Below, in pieces: positions 45,909 to 57,400 of a stretch of 64,000 bases of DNA. Each line of letters starts with the position of its first letter. Positions within the stretch are counted from its first letter, which is position 1. Below the pieces are notes generated by a model that was not told the origin of the DNA, did no database searches, and worked only from the letters and a program-made list of their open reading frames with translations. A program made the translations under genes and the position numbers. Location of the stretch: the NCBI GenBank assembly GCA_947561395.2, contig OX387183.1, forward strand, positions 27,454,853-27,518,852, given 5' to 3'. Source of the DNA: Buxus sempervirens. Its lineage: Eukaryota > Streptophyta > Magnoliopsida > Buxales > Buxaceae.

Positions 45909-48253
45909 TGTAAAACCCCGAATTTCTGTTCATTTATTTTATGAGAATTAATAAGTTCGTGTGGTGAAATTTCAGAAATTGTGAAGCAAGGATGTATTAG
46001 AGTTCGAAACATTAGGTGGAAGGAAGATAAACAAGGTTAGTAAGGTGCTGTTTTAATTAGAGTTATTATGCTGTTGTGCTCAGTTGTTAAATAAATGTAT
46101 TTATGTGGATGATTATTTAGGGAATAGTTTCATTAAATCAAACGGCTGGGAAGCTGCACATGTAGGGAGAAGCGTGGGCGAGCGTGCACTGAATCATGAG
46201 TTTTAAAATTCGTCGAGCGGCAAAGTGTATATGGTAAGTATAAATACCTAATGTATTTAGATACGTATGTTTCATATACCTTGAGTTGAAGGAGATTGCG
46301 GCTGGTTTTTCTAGGGCTTTGGGGAGAAGGGAAGATGTTCGTGTTCCTGTCGATCAAAGGGTGTTCAGAAAGACCATCGTTACGACCAGAGAAGAGTTTT
46401 GGGCGAAGAGCGATAGTTCTCACTTCTAGTTCTCAGGGTTGCAATGCGAGGACTTAAGCATATAAGAGGTGAGTAGCATTGTTTTTTATCTGTGTTTGCT
46501 TTGATCTCTACGTTTAGTCAAAAAGCATGGTTTCGGGAAACATAGCTTTGCGAACGTGTTTTATTCAATGAGATTCAGGGTCGGTATATGAAGTTGTTTA
46601 GATTAATCTCGAAACCTGTTTAAACGTGTTTTGGGGATGGTAGAAGCCTAGGAAAATTTTTACAGAAGTCTAAAACATGGTCAGTCATGTAGTTCTAGAG
46701 ATAATAGAGAGTCGGAAATTGGGAGTTGGGTTCGCCGAGTTGCCGCCGACCTGTCTACCTCAGCGGTAGCTCAGCACGAGATAGTTTTTGGTTCTGCCGA
46801 GTTGGCGCTAATCTTGCCCCAAGTAATTTTAGTTCGAGCGAGTTGTTTTTGGGTTACCACCGAGTTGGGGCCGACCTCGCGCCAAGCGCCAGAGGTCAGC
46901 GCACCCACCAAAATCTGCCAAAAGTTGGTTATGACCAATCCAAGCCAAGTTTTGATACTTTGAGACTTCAACCTCTTACCCAAAGACTAGATTAGGATAT
47001 TAGAAATATTATATCTGTTCAAAACAATTGGGAGAGCCTTAAATCAAATTCTTGGTATTTCTATAGGCTTCCGAAGTGTGAATTGAAGGAATCTGGGTAG
47101 GTTTACTGTTCATGACACTATAAGCTAATGAGTTAGTCTTCTTTATGTATTATATTTGTTTTCTAATTATGAATCTGTTTAATCTGGATTTGTTTGATAT
47201 CAAAGGGTTGAATAGTATTGTAAATTTTCTTGTGTGAGTAAAAGGATTTTACTGCTCATAAGGGTTGTTGTTTTGGGGTTGGAATACCTATTGAAATTAC
47301 ATGAGTTGCTATTCTGGTTGGAATGACTTGTGATGAGTGTATTGGGATACACATGATGGTAATCAATGTGGGTTTATTGTTTTGCAAATACTGAGTTTTG
47401 TGAACTTGTTAATTTGGTTTTGGTTTTGGTTTTGGTTTATCTTCCCTTGAATCCATGCTTAAGTTTAGTAATGTGATGGTATTGTTGGTTGGTGTAATTG
47501 CATGGCCTTGTGTGTTGCCACGACCGATGTAGAGTAGTCAGAAACCTTGAGTAGACCTGGTTGTCAATGCCAAAACCCAGGGAGTAGGCATTGGATGACG
47601 AAACCCTGAGTAGGCCGTCATTTCAGAGTTCTGAAACCCTAAGTAGGCCGGAACTGTGTACATGGAGGCGTGGATGTCTTCTTGGCATGTTAATTAACCA
47701 ATTTAACAATAGTCATGACATTGACCATTCGATGTGTTGTCGGTATTGTTATTGAAACATGATTGGAAACTAATATTGGTTTTGGATTTTAACTTGGAAA
47801 TTGTCTTGATTGCTTTAATCATACTGGCTATTTATCGGTGCATAATTTAAACTGTTGTTAACTATTTCTGCATGCATATACTACTCGCTGAGATATTCGT
47901 ATCTTATTCTTTTGTTTTTGTTTTCAGATACTTGTGGTGAGGTGACTACTGGGGTAGATCCAACTGAGACATATAGGGAGGAAGATTACTATTATATTCC
48001 ATAGACTTGTAGGTTATTTTGGATTGGACTTTTGATTTATTTAATGTTGAAAGTGTAATAAAGTAGTTCGAGGTTGAACCATTTAATTTTAATAAAGCTG
48101 AATTTTGAATTCTTAGATAATAAATGTTTGTGCACTCTGATATAGTTTAGTTTAGGTGATTATCCAGCAATCACAATTATTTTAGATCCTTACCTAACAC
48201 TTCGTGAGACGTGTTATACCTTTATTAAAACAACACGGATCCGGGGCGTTACA
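45909..48253 (+). mobile_element. LTR, family 2, copy d
   Basis: 2345 bp, from TGTAAAACCCCGAATTTCTG to GGATCCGGGGCGTTACA. Inside are TATAAATA near 46223, donor-like GTGAGTAGCA near 46469, a tandem stretch based on AAACCCTGAGTAGGCC (47520-47660), acceptor-like TTTTCAG ending 47927 and the tail 47928-48004. The five bases on each side (AGAAC, GTGGT) do not match, so it may be the product of recombination between elements or of a deletion at one side. Confidence 0.75.
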
Positions 48254-48910
48254 GTGGTGAGGTGTGATAATTAATTTTTCTATTTAATTTATTTTTTGTT
48301 TTTTGCTGCTCTTAAACTAAAACCGTTCTATTTTTGTTACCGTTTTTTGCTTTTAATCGTTGTGATTTTAACGTTGGATTATTAACATTAATTAACAGTC
48401 TAATAACGTTATTAACATGTGTTATTGAAAGGTCACACACGTTCAGATTTTCTCTCTATTTAAAAGGGGATTAGGGTTTCTAGGGGGTATCTCTACGAAT
48501 ACAACCCTCTCTGCGTCTCCGTCATCTTCTCTTCCATTAACAGCAACAAGTGACAGTGCTTAGGGGTTCCTTGAGTCTAGTATTTTTGTGTGCAGATTAC
48601 TGGAGATGCCATAGGTCATTGAATGCTAGAAGCCAAGGCATCAAGCAACCCATTGCACTGAAGATACACTCTGAAAGGGGGCGCTTAAGGCTTTAAGTAT
48701 AGAGATTTTCTAGTCTCTCCTCAACCTCAAATCCGATAAGTTTATTTCTATTTATTATAAATTTTTCTTCTGTGCATCTGTTTGCAATCTGTTGCTTTCT
48801 TCTATTCGTCTGTTTGAAACCTGTTGCATTCTTCCTGTCATCATTTTCTGCAGTCGTGCCTTTCTCTGTGTCTGTTTTGTTTATTTTCATATATCATAAT
48901 TCTGCTTCCT
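48254..48910 (+). mobile_element. LTR-like leader segment, copy 2 (Copia-like, uncertain)
   Basis: It is partner of the segment at 30900-31250; the matching part is 48410-48740, with ATTAGGGTTTC, TTGAATGCTAGAAGCCAA, GCACTGAAGATAC, TTAAGGCTTTAAGT and ATCCGATAAGT in the same order. Ends are not defined. Confidence 0.4.
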
Positions 48911-48959
48911 GCTTTTCTGTTTCTGTTTAATCTGTTTTCATTCGTTCATATTATGCTAC

Positions 48960-49300
48960 CAAAATATTGTTGAACACAAATAAGAAGATCACCTATTATT
49001 AAAACAAAAAGTACCACCATTTTGAAGAAGAGATGAGGGACTAAAGACTTATGGACTAGATATAAGTAATTTAGGGTTAGAAAACAAAGTATTAATTAAA
49101 TAGTAATAAGTAAAAACCAATCAAATAGTTAAACTTCAGGCCGGCCTGACATTTCTTAATTCTTTCCAAGCCCATCCAAATTTTTTCAAGCTTTTAAAAG
49201 TCATTCCCAGCCCAGCCCTATGGTCAACCATTGCATGACCATTGACCAAGCCAATCTAAAAGCGGGCTGAGCAGGTTGCCCGGCCCATGAAAACCCTTAC
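48960..49300. mobile_element. hAT-like element remnant
   Basis: The right end, read inward, is TAAGGGTTTTCATGGGCC, then GGGCAACCTGCTCAGCCC, the kind of terminus seen in plant hAT-derived MITEs. The left end is not resolved and no target duplication was found. Confidence 0.35.
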
Positions 49301-49573
49301 GTACAATGCGCTATATCCCACGTAGAATGTACTTGTGTCCCATGTAAGATGCACTCGTATCCCACATAGATGCACTTGTGTCCACGTGCAAAGCATTTGT
49401 ATGCCAACTAAAGTGATCCTCAAATTTAATTATGTTTTAGAAGTGTTCTGTAATTTAATTATAATGGATTGTTTTTATAATTATCAACTAAAAGTGACCC
49501 TTTTCTGTAATTCCCAATCTTTATTGACTGTTTTATAATTATTGACGAAAAGTGACACTTTTCATAATTTTCC
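49301..49573. mobile_element. MITE-like element, truncated second copy
   Basis: It shares CGTACAATGCG, a repeated TCCCA.GTA.AATG.ACT block, TTTAATTATGTTTTAGAAGT and the right end CACTTTTCATAATTTTCCC with the element at 6123-6460. The left terminal repeat is missing. A partly duplicated right end (GTGACCCTTTTCTGTAATT) lies just inside. Confidence 0.5.
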
Positions 49574-50501
49574 CTTTTACTTTTTGCTTTTTTTTCCAGA
49601 AAATTTACACCTAAATCCCTAAGATTTCTAAAATGGGCACAGACAACCCGTGGCTTAAAAATGATCACTTACTGTCCCTCACCTTTAAGAAAAGTGCATT
49701 GAGCACTCTTACCATGAGTGCACACACAAACGACGTTTATACATTTTTTAAAATACCAAAATGCCCTTCATTATAATCCTAAAACACTAATCTTCTTCCC
49801 GAACCACAACCATAAAATGCCTAAATCCCGTCTTTCAACCCCTTCCGAAATCAACACTTTCTAAATCTCATTGTTGATGGCTTGATTTGAAATCAAACTC
49901 AACCCTCATCATCAGCATCTCTAGTCAACGGCGATCTCAAGTAAGTAAACCCCATCACCTATACTCGTTTTCAAGTCCTCTATTTTCTAATTGGAGTGGC
50001 CATTGTGCAAACAACTCCAATCATGTTCATTTCTGCAGATCTAAGCATATATAAGCCCTTCTTTAATCCTTTATGATCCACTTGTTTAATTTAATCATTA
50101 TTGCAACCTGTGATGCTTCCTTAAGCTTTGAGACGCCCAAATTAATGAAAAGTATAACAAAGTACTGGAACTCTTATTTGCATTGAATCATTAACAAATA
50201 CCACATTAAGAGACAATTAAGAATCGACCATGCACGTACGTGAAGCAAATTAAATTATCTTTCGTTCTACAAAACTTCCAAATTCTGGGTACATACATGC
50301 TTAGTAAAGTTCCAATTCCATGAACAACTAGTTTTTTGGACTAAAGCCTAAATCCTGCCATATATGTAGTTATACACACACATATTTGTTGTTTTGTAGT
50401 CAAAGACACAGAAAGAGAGATGACATTAACCTTCTTTGTTAAACCAACAAAACAAACTTTCCTGATCGTTTCCTTCCTGTGGCTCTACAGTTAATCATAT
50501 G
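49574..50501. other. Intergenic, nothing firm
   Basis: Mostly AT-rich. A donor-like CAAGTAAGTAAAC near 49940 follows UTR-like text but no coding sequence could be tied to it. Confidence 0.35.
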
Positions 50502-51548
50502 GTACTTGTGCGCGCGTGGGAAACGCGGCACGGGGTAATTCAGAGTCGCCACCGCCTGATGGGGTGCAGGCGGACACCTGGGTGCCTAATCTTGTCTATT
50601 TAGGGCTTTTGGTCTGCAGCTTGAGATTCTAAGTTTGGTTCTCGGTTGCGGTTTGGGGAAGTCCGTAGACACCCCAGTCCTCCCCGTCGAATGACGGGTC
50701 CCGTGGGTTCCCTGATTTGAGTTAGCTTATTATTTGGTCTTCACCCGATTCCTAATCCAGCATGCCATTCGGTTAAGTCTTGGCAAGACCACCTGAGTGG
50801 TGTGGGTCCCTTTAGTTGATTTTATCTTTGCTTATCTTAAGTGGTCTGAGTCTGGCTGGGTGGGCCCCGTTGGAAGGCCCACGGTGTCCTTGGTGGGCTG
50901 GAGTGAGCCCATTTGCCTATGTGGGTCTCTGTCTAACCTAGGAGGCCCTTTAGGCTGGGTTTAGTGAATCGGTTTTACCTTAGGGTTTAAGTTAGGAGCT
51001 TTAGGTGATTTCCATGCACCTGTGGGCCAGGTTGATCTGTGGGCCCCTTAGGTGGGCCCATGTGGTGGCCAAGTGATTTCATATTATCTTTTTAGTTTGC
51101 CACAATGGGTTGGTCACTGGGCTTGGGGCCCGTGATCCAGGCTTTGGGCTTGAAAGCCCAGTTCTTTGAAGTTTAGGGCTTGCACCCCAACTTGGTTTGG
51201 TTAACGGGCTTTGGCGGGCCCGACAGGCCCTAGCCCTTGGTCTGGGCCAGACCACACAATTCATGCACTTATTTCACATAGCAAGGTTCGGGTGGACCGC
51301 ATTGGGTTTGGCCCGCCCGATTCACATGGTTCATTTTGCTTAAATTATTTAATAGCATGCTTTGGTATTTATTGGGCTTGGTGGGCCCCGTTGGAAGGCC
51401 CACTAGTGAGCCAAGTTGGACCGGTTGGTCCAAGTCCCAAGTTGGGTTTCCGGGAGACCCGGAAACCCTGTTGGTTCATCTAGTTTGGTTCAAAGCATAT
51501 CAAAATCCGGCAAGACATCAATATACACAACAAAACACATTTCTGGAT

Positions 51549-51690
51549 GTATCCGGCAACTTAGGCCGGATACACATGGTCTGCCAGTGATCCGGCCTGA
51601 GTGGCCGGATATGCATAGACCCTAGGTTATCCGGCCTAAGTTGCCGGATACGCCTAGATCACAAGTGATCCGGCCTGAGTTGCCGGATCA
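51549..51690. repeat. Cluster of four CCGGAT palindromes (leader side)
   Basis: Palindromes lie at 51549-51573, 51590-51610, 51628-51650 and 51666-51690. All have the form (T)ATCCGGC, 5-7 spacer bases, GCCGGAT(A). Arms of 8-10 bp are perfect. Confidence 0.85.
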
Positions 51691-52703
51691 CACCAAAATG
51701 GTCATTTTCGGATTTTCGGCAGTTGGGGTGACCTCTAGGGGGTTCCCAGGGGCTTATGCAAGTCATGTGGGCCCTTGTGCAGGCCCACATTGGCTCAGGC
51801 TTGATGAAGAGGCCTCCCTTGGCTTCTTTCATGGTTCCCAGCAGGAACGAAGGGGAATGGGGAGCATGTTTACACAAAACAGTAAGGAAAATAGGACACC
51901 CACGTGGTCCTAATGATGAAGAAAAAATATGCTTCCAGGGAGGGTTGGTCCCTGCATGCATGGATCCAAGACTAACTACTTGTATACAAAGAAAACAAAA
52001 AAAAACCTATACTAGCATATGCCACATGTAGTTCACAGCAAAGCCCCACTGACTATATACATGCATTTTACTTGAAGAGACAATGAAAGGAAGAGCGGGG
52101 GGTTACATATGGGGGTACAGAAGATCACATGCCAAGGAGGAACATGCTCCTCCAGAGAATGCCTAAAATCAAATCCAAAACAGAAAATACAAAACACTAA
52201 AAAGTGTGTAAAACTGGACTTCCATGCCTCTTAAACGATCCTACGTGAGCCTTTAGCCAGGGATGGCTTTGTGGCATGAAAAAGAAACAAATGCATGCAC
52301 GAAAGTTGCATGGAAAGAGGCTTAGAACAACAATGAAGGGCCATGCCCCTCAACATGCTTGGAAATACCTCATTCTCATATATGTAAAGCAAAATTTCGT
52401 AAGGAACAATACCTGGGAGTTCTTGAACCCTGGAGCAAGGTGGAGATGCTCCCTTGAGGTGGTACAGCAGCTGGAGACCCTCCTCCTTGTGCACAGCAGC
52501 AACTATCACCTTCTTCTTGTAGTAAAGATAGGGAGGGAGAAGGGGAAAGGTGATTGGGGTGGTAGTGGGAGGTGATGGAAGGCAAATGGGGTTGGAAGGG
52601 ATGGGATTCAAGGTGTGCAGGTGAGAGAAGAGAGTAGGAGAAAAGCTACAACAAAAGCCAGCCCCGGACTGAGCTGCTGTTTTGCTATTTATAAGCAACT
52701 TAA

Positions 52704-52950
52704 TGTATCCGGCAACTCAGGCCGGATACACTAATGCCCCCCTTATCCGGCCTTCATGACCGGATACACTTGCCTTCCTTTGTATCCGGCCTTCAATACC
52801 GGATACAAAACTTAATCATTTCAAAATTTAATGCCGCCACGAACCTGTCGGGCAATCGGCGCGAATCTCGCGCGAAAATCTTCCTGTATCCGGCCTTGGA
52901 GTCCGGTCATGAAGGGGAGTATGTGTATCCGGCATATATGACCGGATACA
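52704..52950. repeat. Second cluster of CCGGAT palindromes (promoter side)
   Basis: Palindromes lie at 52704-52730 (10-bp arms), 52744-52766, 52781-52807 and 52924-52950, with a decayed one near 52885-52906. They begin about 10 bp from the minus-strand TATA box and lie in U3. Confidence 0.85.
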
Positions 52951-53149
52951 AGTTGAAAAATTACGGATTTGCCCCTCGACTTGACCGATTCGACCGATTC
53001 GACACTTTTGAACAATTACAAATTGGTCCCTACGAATTTCAGTTTAGTCCCTGGGATTTTTATCAAATTTTGGATATTTAAGATTTAGTCCCTGAGATAT
53101 TTCGCTGCGTTGGCTGCCACGTGCGCAGCTTCTGCACGTGTGCAGCTTC

Positions 53150-53600
53150 CGGCTTTGCCGCCCGGAAACTTTGACAGCTCATATCTCTCTCACCTGAACT
53201 CCGATTTGAGCAAACTCAATTGCGTTGAACTCGTATCAGAGCCCTCTATTTAATGACATAGGGCTAAGCACTTGGCACGGATTTCGAGGAGAAGTCAACT
53301 TTTGGCCTTCCCTTAAGTTTGACTGCCCTTAGAACCTTCATCCAGACTCCGATTCCTGCAAACCCAGTTGCGTTGGAATCGTGTCGAGATTATTTATCCA
53401 ATGGTATAGAGCAAGGTATTTGGCACGGAATTTGAGGAAAAGTCAACTCTAGGCTCTTCCTCAAGTTTGACCGCCCGCAGAACCTTCATCCGGACCCCGA
53501 TTCCTGCAAACCCAGTTGCGTTGGACTCGTATCGGGATTCTCTATCTATTGAGATAAAGCCAGGTGGCCAAATTTTATCTGATTAAAAGGTCAACTTTTC
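53150..53600. repeat. Three tandem units of 148 bp in U3
   Basis: Equivalent positions (CTCCGATT / CTCCGATTCC / CCCCGATTCC) fall at about 53199, 53347 and 53495, spaced 148 bp. Each unit contains GCAAAC.CA.TTGCGTTG and AAAAGTCAACT-like or GAAGTCAACTTT text. The same number of units and the same spacing recur in the other family 1 LTRs. Confidence 0.8.
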
Positions 53601-53680
53601 ACTCCTCAGGGTTTGACTTTTTAGCCGGGTTTTGCATTTCTGGCTTTTCGGGAGCGCAAAAATGAGGTGCTTACAGTACT

Positions 53681-54145
53681 GGTTTTCTCATACATACATC
53701 ATGCATGATATAATCAACTAAGATGCAACAAACACTCTAGATCCTATGCACACGTGAGCCTGTACTTGTTTTCTCAACTATGTTATTGCTATTGGTACTT
53801 GTAGCTCCATGTAATTCTTTTCAATTGTGTAGTGAACTCGACATTGGCGAGCACACGGTTTTCCTCTTCAAAATACATCTAGTTGCTTTTTCCTTTTTGT
53901 TTTTTGGGATGAAATATTTAGCAACTTTTCTCTATCAAAAAGCATGCTCCAATAAGTGCAAATGCTTCCAAGCCATCAGAAATTCAATAGACCTTTTCGA
54001 GTTTAATACAAGGAAATGTGATGAAATAGATCCCCTTTTTTTTTTGAATAAGATTTTCTGCGATTTACAATGTCTTACTTGCTGCTGTCACTAGTTCTTG
54101 ACTATTATGATAACTGGATATAAACAACTTACTTCGCATTGGATA
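53681..54145. other. Intergenic, nothing firm
   Basis: A 104-codon open frame at 53780-54094 is rich in Leu, Phe and Cys and resembles translated AT-rich DNA; I do not support it as a gene. Confidence 0.35.
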
Positions 54146-54400
54146 TGTAAGTACCCAATTTTTGTACCCCTCAAACAGCCAAGAAACAAAACCCTACAAG
54201 ACAAGTTTGAACCCTAAAGAGCAGGAAATGCTTTTTTTGCTCGAGCTTAAATTGACTACCATACTCTATGTCAATGGATAGGAAATCCCGATACGGTTTT
54301 AATACAATTGAGTTTGCACGGATTTTGGATGAAGAAGATATGGTCAGAAACTCACAAAGGCAAAAGGGTAATTAAATGCAGAAAGATTGGACACGTGGCA
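54146..54400 (+). mobile_element. LTR fragment, family 1, probably continuing at 60034-60414
   Basis: It starts TGTAAGTACCCAATTTTTG, like other family 1 LTR beginnings, and contains one U3-type unit. The family 2 LTR e starts at 54401. The flank on the far side (60034-60414) is compatible with being its continuation, and another family 1 element begins at 60415. It is therefore the oldest layer of this nest, and broken. Confidence 0.55.
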
Positions 54401-57400
54401 TGTAAAATCCCAAATTTTAATAATAAAATAATAGTGGCAAATAAATAAATTAATCAATGTTGTTACCAATGCAAGGGTTGAGGAATTGGTTCAACCCGGA
54501 GAAGTTCAAGATAACCCGGAGGACTTAGAAAGCTGAATTAAGGTGAGATATAAATTTAGGATTGAGTTATATTTTAATCTAAATATTAAGTTGTCGTTAA
54601 GATGTATCTAAGTAATTATTGATAAATAATAATAATAAGAAGGAAATTCTAAGATGGTCGAACCTCAGAAAAGTGGGGGTTGATCCAAACCATTTAGGGT
54701 TGATGAGTTGGTTGGAAGAGGTTAAGGGTAAGACAGTAATAAGAATTGATAATAGGGTTAAAATACTAGTAGGGGCATTTGAGTAAAACAACAAGAAAAA
54801 TAATAAACTAAACCTAATGAGCATGTGGCTATTCACATAGAGTGAACAGCTGCCAGCCCCTCTATTCTCTTCTTGTTATTCTCCCATACGTGAAGTTCCA
54901 TTGCTGATTTTTGTGCACTTCTAGAGCATATTAGAAGAAGGAGAAGAAGAGAAGATCACGCTTGGATTACGGTAACAAGATAGGTTGGAAATCTCTGTTT
55001 TTGGAGTTTAAACGTGAAGGAGAGTTTTTAAAGGTGTGTTGTTTGATCCAGATAAGATAAAAAAGGATTTGGGTTCGTTTGGATCTTCGTGGGGGTGACT
55101 TAGTGTAACGCCCCAGATCCGAGTTACGTAAAGAAACCGTAACTCATCTCCGGAGGTTAATATATAACACAGGATCGCAATATCAGAGTGAAGGACAAAC
55201 ATGAAATGACAATAACTAGATAATCAAAGTACGCTAAAAATTCCCAAACTGAAATAAACTCACAGGACCGAGCGACTACCCACAGGAATCGTTCTCTCCA
55301 AGATCAGCTGAAAACAAAACAATACGGAATGAGATACGAATATCCCAGTGAGCAGCATATGCATAGACAAAACCATTTTGTTCAGTTCTAAACATGCCAC
55401 GGTACAATCATATACGCTGACGATAACACGTATAATCCGAGTAATCCAACGCAATTCCATCAATCTAGGTGATATAAACGCGTAAATCCATCTTGTAAAC
55501 CCAAGTAATAACATCGGTATCAAATCATGAGTCTAGCCGTAAAATCACATACAACCAAGTAATGCTGGAGTTTTTATCATGGGTCACTCCGGACCAATTT
55601 CTGGCCTACTCATGGTTTTAGAATACTGGAGTGTTTATCATGGGCCACTCTGCACCAATAGAGTATTTTATCATGGGCTACTCTGAACCAAAATTCCAGC
55701 CTACTCAGGGTTTCGGAATACTGGAGTGTTTATCATGGGTCACTTTGGACCAAACTTTCCATCATGGAGTTCTCAAGTTGTATTCTCAATTCAATTCTCA
55801 AAACAGAATGATGGTAATCCCAAAAATCGATTGTCGATATTAAAACAATATGTAAGTAACTCATTCTTGAAATCTACAATAAATTCAATCTGCATCACAA
55901 TAATTTCAATAACTTCCGGTATAATCAAATAATAATTCCAATTTGAAATTCGAGAAGTTAAATACATTGTGCGGAAAACAATTTCAAAGCCAATGTTAAA
56001 AATATTTAATGCAAAAGTCTCAAAATACTAATTTTTAAAATCTGCCCATAATGTAGAATTTGCTTATTACCTTAAGGTTCTAACATAGTGATGTAGAAAA
56101 CACCCAACAATGGAAAACTATTCGATTATTTGCAAACATGAATATGTAGAATTCCACCTCTTGTTTTATTTCCAAATAATTATATTGACCCATCTCTAAC
56201 ATACTAATATAGAAGTTCTAATTCCCCAACTATCTCAGACATGAAGGACACACTCTAGGTGACTAGGAATTTAATATTTAGCATCAACCACAAGATTTGA
56301 GTCTTTACAATTTAGCATCCCAATTTTGTATATGCAGATTTCACAAACAACTCTCTAAATCACCATTTTAACATTTTTTTTCTAGAGCATAATGTTGTAA
56401 TTCTTTTACTATAATCTGAACCAACAATTTTGTAACCACTGATCAAATTCTCAAAAGACTAAAGTTTAGAATTTAAAACCATACAATAAATACTAATTTG
56501 AATTAGCCGCACAAGGTACATTAAAACAATATTGACGCTAACCTCCAGCTACTAGTAATTTCAGAATTTTATTCTTATTTCCATGATTTACTTCTTCTTA
56601 ATTTATTCATATTCATTTCTGATCTTAATGCCACCTCAGTAACATTCCCAGCTTTTCACTATACTCATAAGATAGATTTATTGAGGTTTTAAACAAGTTT
56701 TGATGGTGTGGTCAATTAGCCACACTTGGCTAATGAAAATAGAGTGGGCGCTAACCTCCAACAGCTGCTCATTTCAGAAATAATTTCGCCCATAATTTAA
56801 TTGTGGTAAATTAACTCATAATCACTTCAACCTAATGTTAAGGTCTAATTTAAACTCATGCAACCTAATTTAATCAATTAACTAATAGAAATAATATTCT
56901 AATGAAATAGCCGCACTTAAGGTTGGTGCTAACCTCTTGAGGTTGGCACCAATAAAATTTTAAACTAGCGCTAACCACCGAGAGGTTAGCACCAGATTTG
57001 AAGGGTTATCGCCAGGTTTGCAAGGTTAGCGCTAGGTGCTATTCTCATGTCCGACTTTATGAAATCTCGAGTTTAATACTTCTTAACAGAAATCTTAATA
57101 CCACAATATTTAGATTAGCATCCTTTATCTTCTACAAACTCAACCGAAGGCATTCGAACCTAATTAGATCAAATTCGATATAGAATTTTAGAATTTAGCA
57201 TGCGACATACTCACGTTCGATTACTTCACTTCTAAACAAATGAGCTATGAAAATCCTATCAGGTGCATCGGCAAAACTCGAAATAAATGCTACTCGCCTG
57301 ATTTGAACCTCCTCAAGCTCAGCAACTCCAAGGCTTTGACTGAGCACAAATGGTAGCGATTCTAACTCCAAGTTTTCTACCGCTCACCTCCGATCCCAAT

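Larger units (their letters stand above)
50507..53675 (-). mobile_element. Solo LTR, family 1 (Tat/Ogre-like)
   Basis: 3169 bp, TGTGCGCGCGTGGG to GAGGTGCTTACA, with the perfect target duplication GTACT at 50502-50506 and 53676-53680. The orientation follows from the related copy at 60415, beside which a purine-rich tract lies. In the minus direction: U3 with three 148-bp units, TATA box (TTATAAATA) near 52686-52694, then a pyrimidine-rich leader. It appears roughly 90% identical to the copy at 60415 in the part compared by eye. No internal region is present. Its intact target duplication suggests a young to middle age. Confidence 0.92.

Noticed and set aside
45904-48258. 5-bp target duplication for LTR copy d
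   Set aside because: Flanking bases AGAAC and GTGGT do not match, so no insertion site is claimed.
51079-52698. Many overlapping open frames of 60-155 codons
   Set aside because: They lie in the GC-richer part of a solo LTR, overlap in both strands and recur in the homologous LTR at 60891-61986; they have no recognisable domain.
53780-54094. 104-codon plus-strand open frame with a hydrophobic start
   Set aside because: Phe/Leu/Cys-rich translation of AT-rich DNA, no promoter, splice or family evidence; a secreted Cys-rich peptide was considered but the Cys spacing fits no known class.
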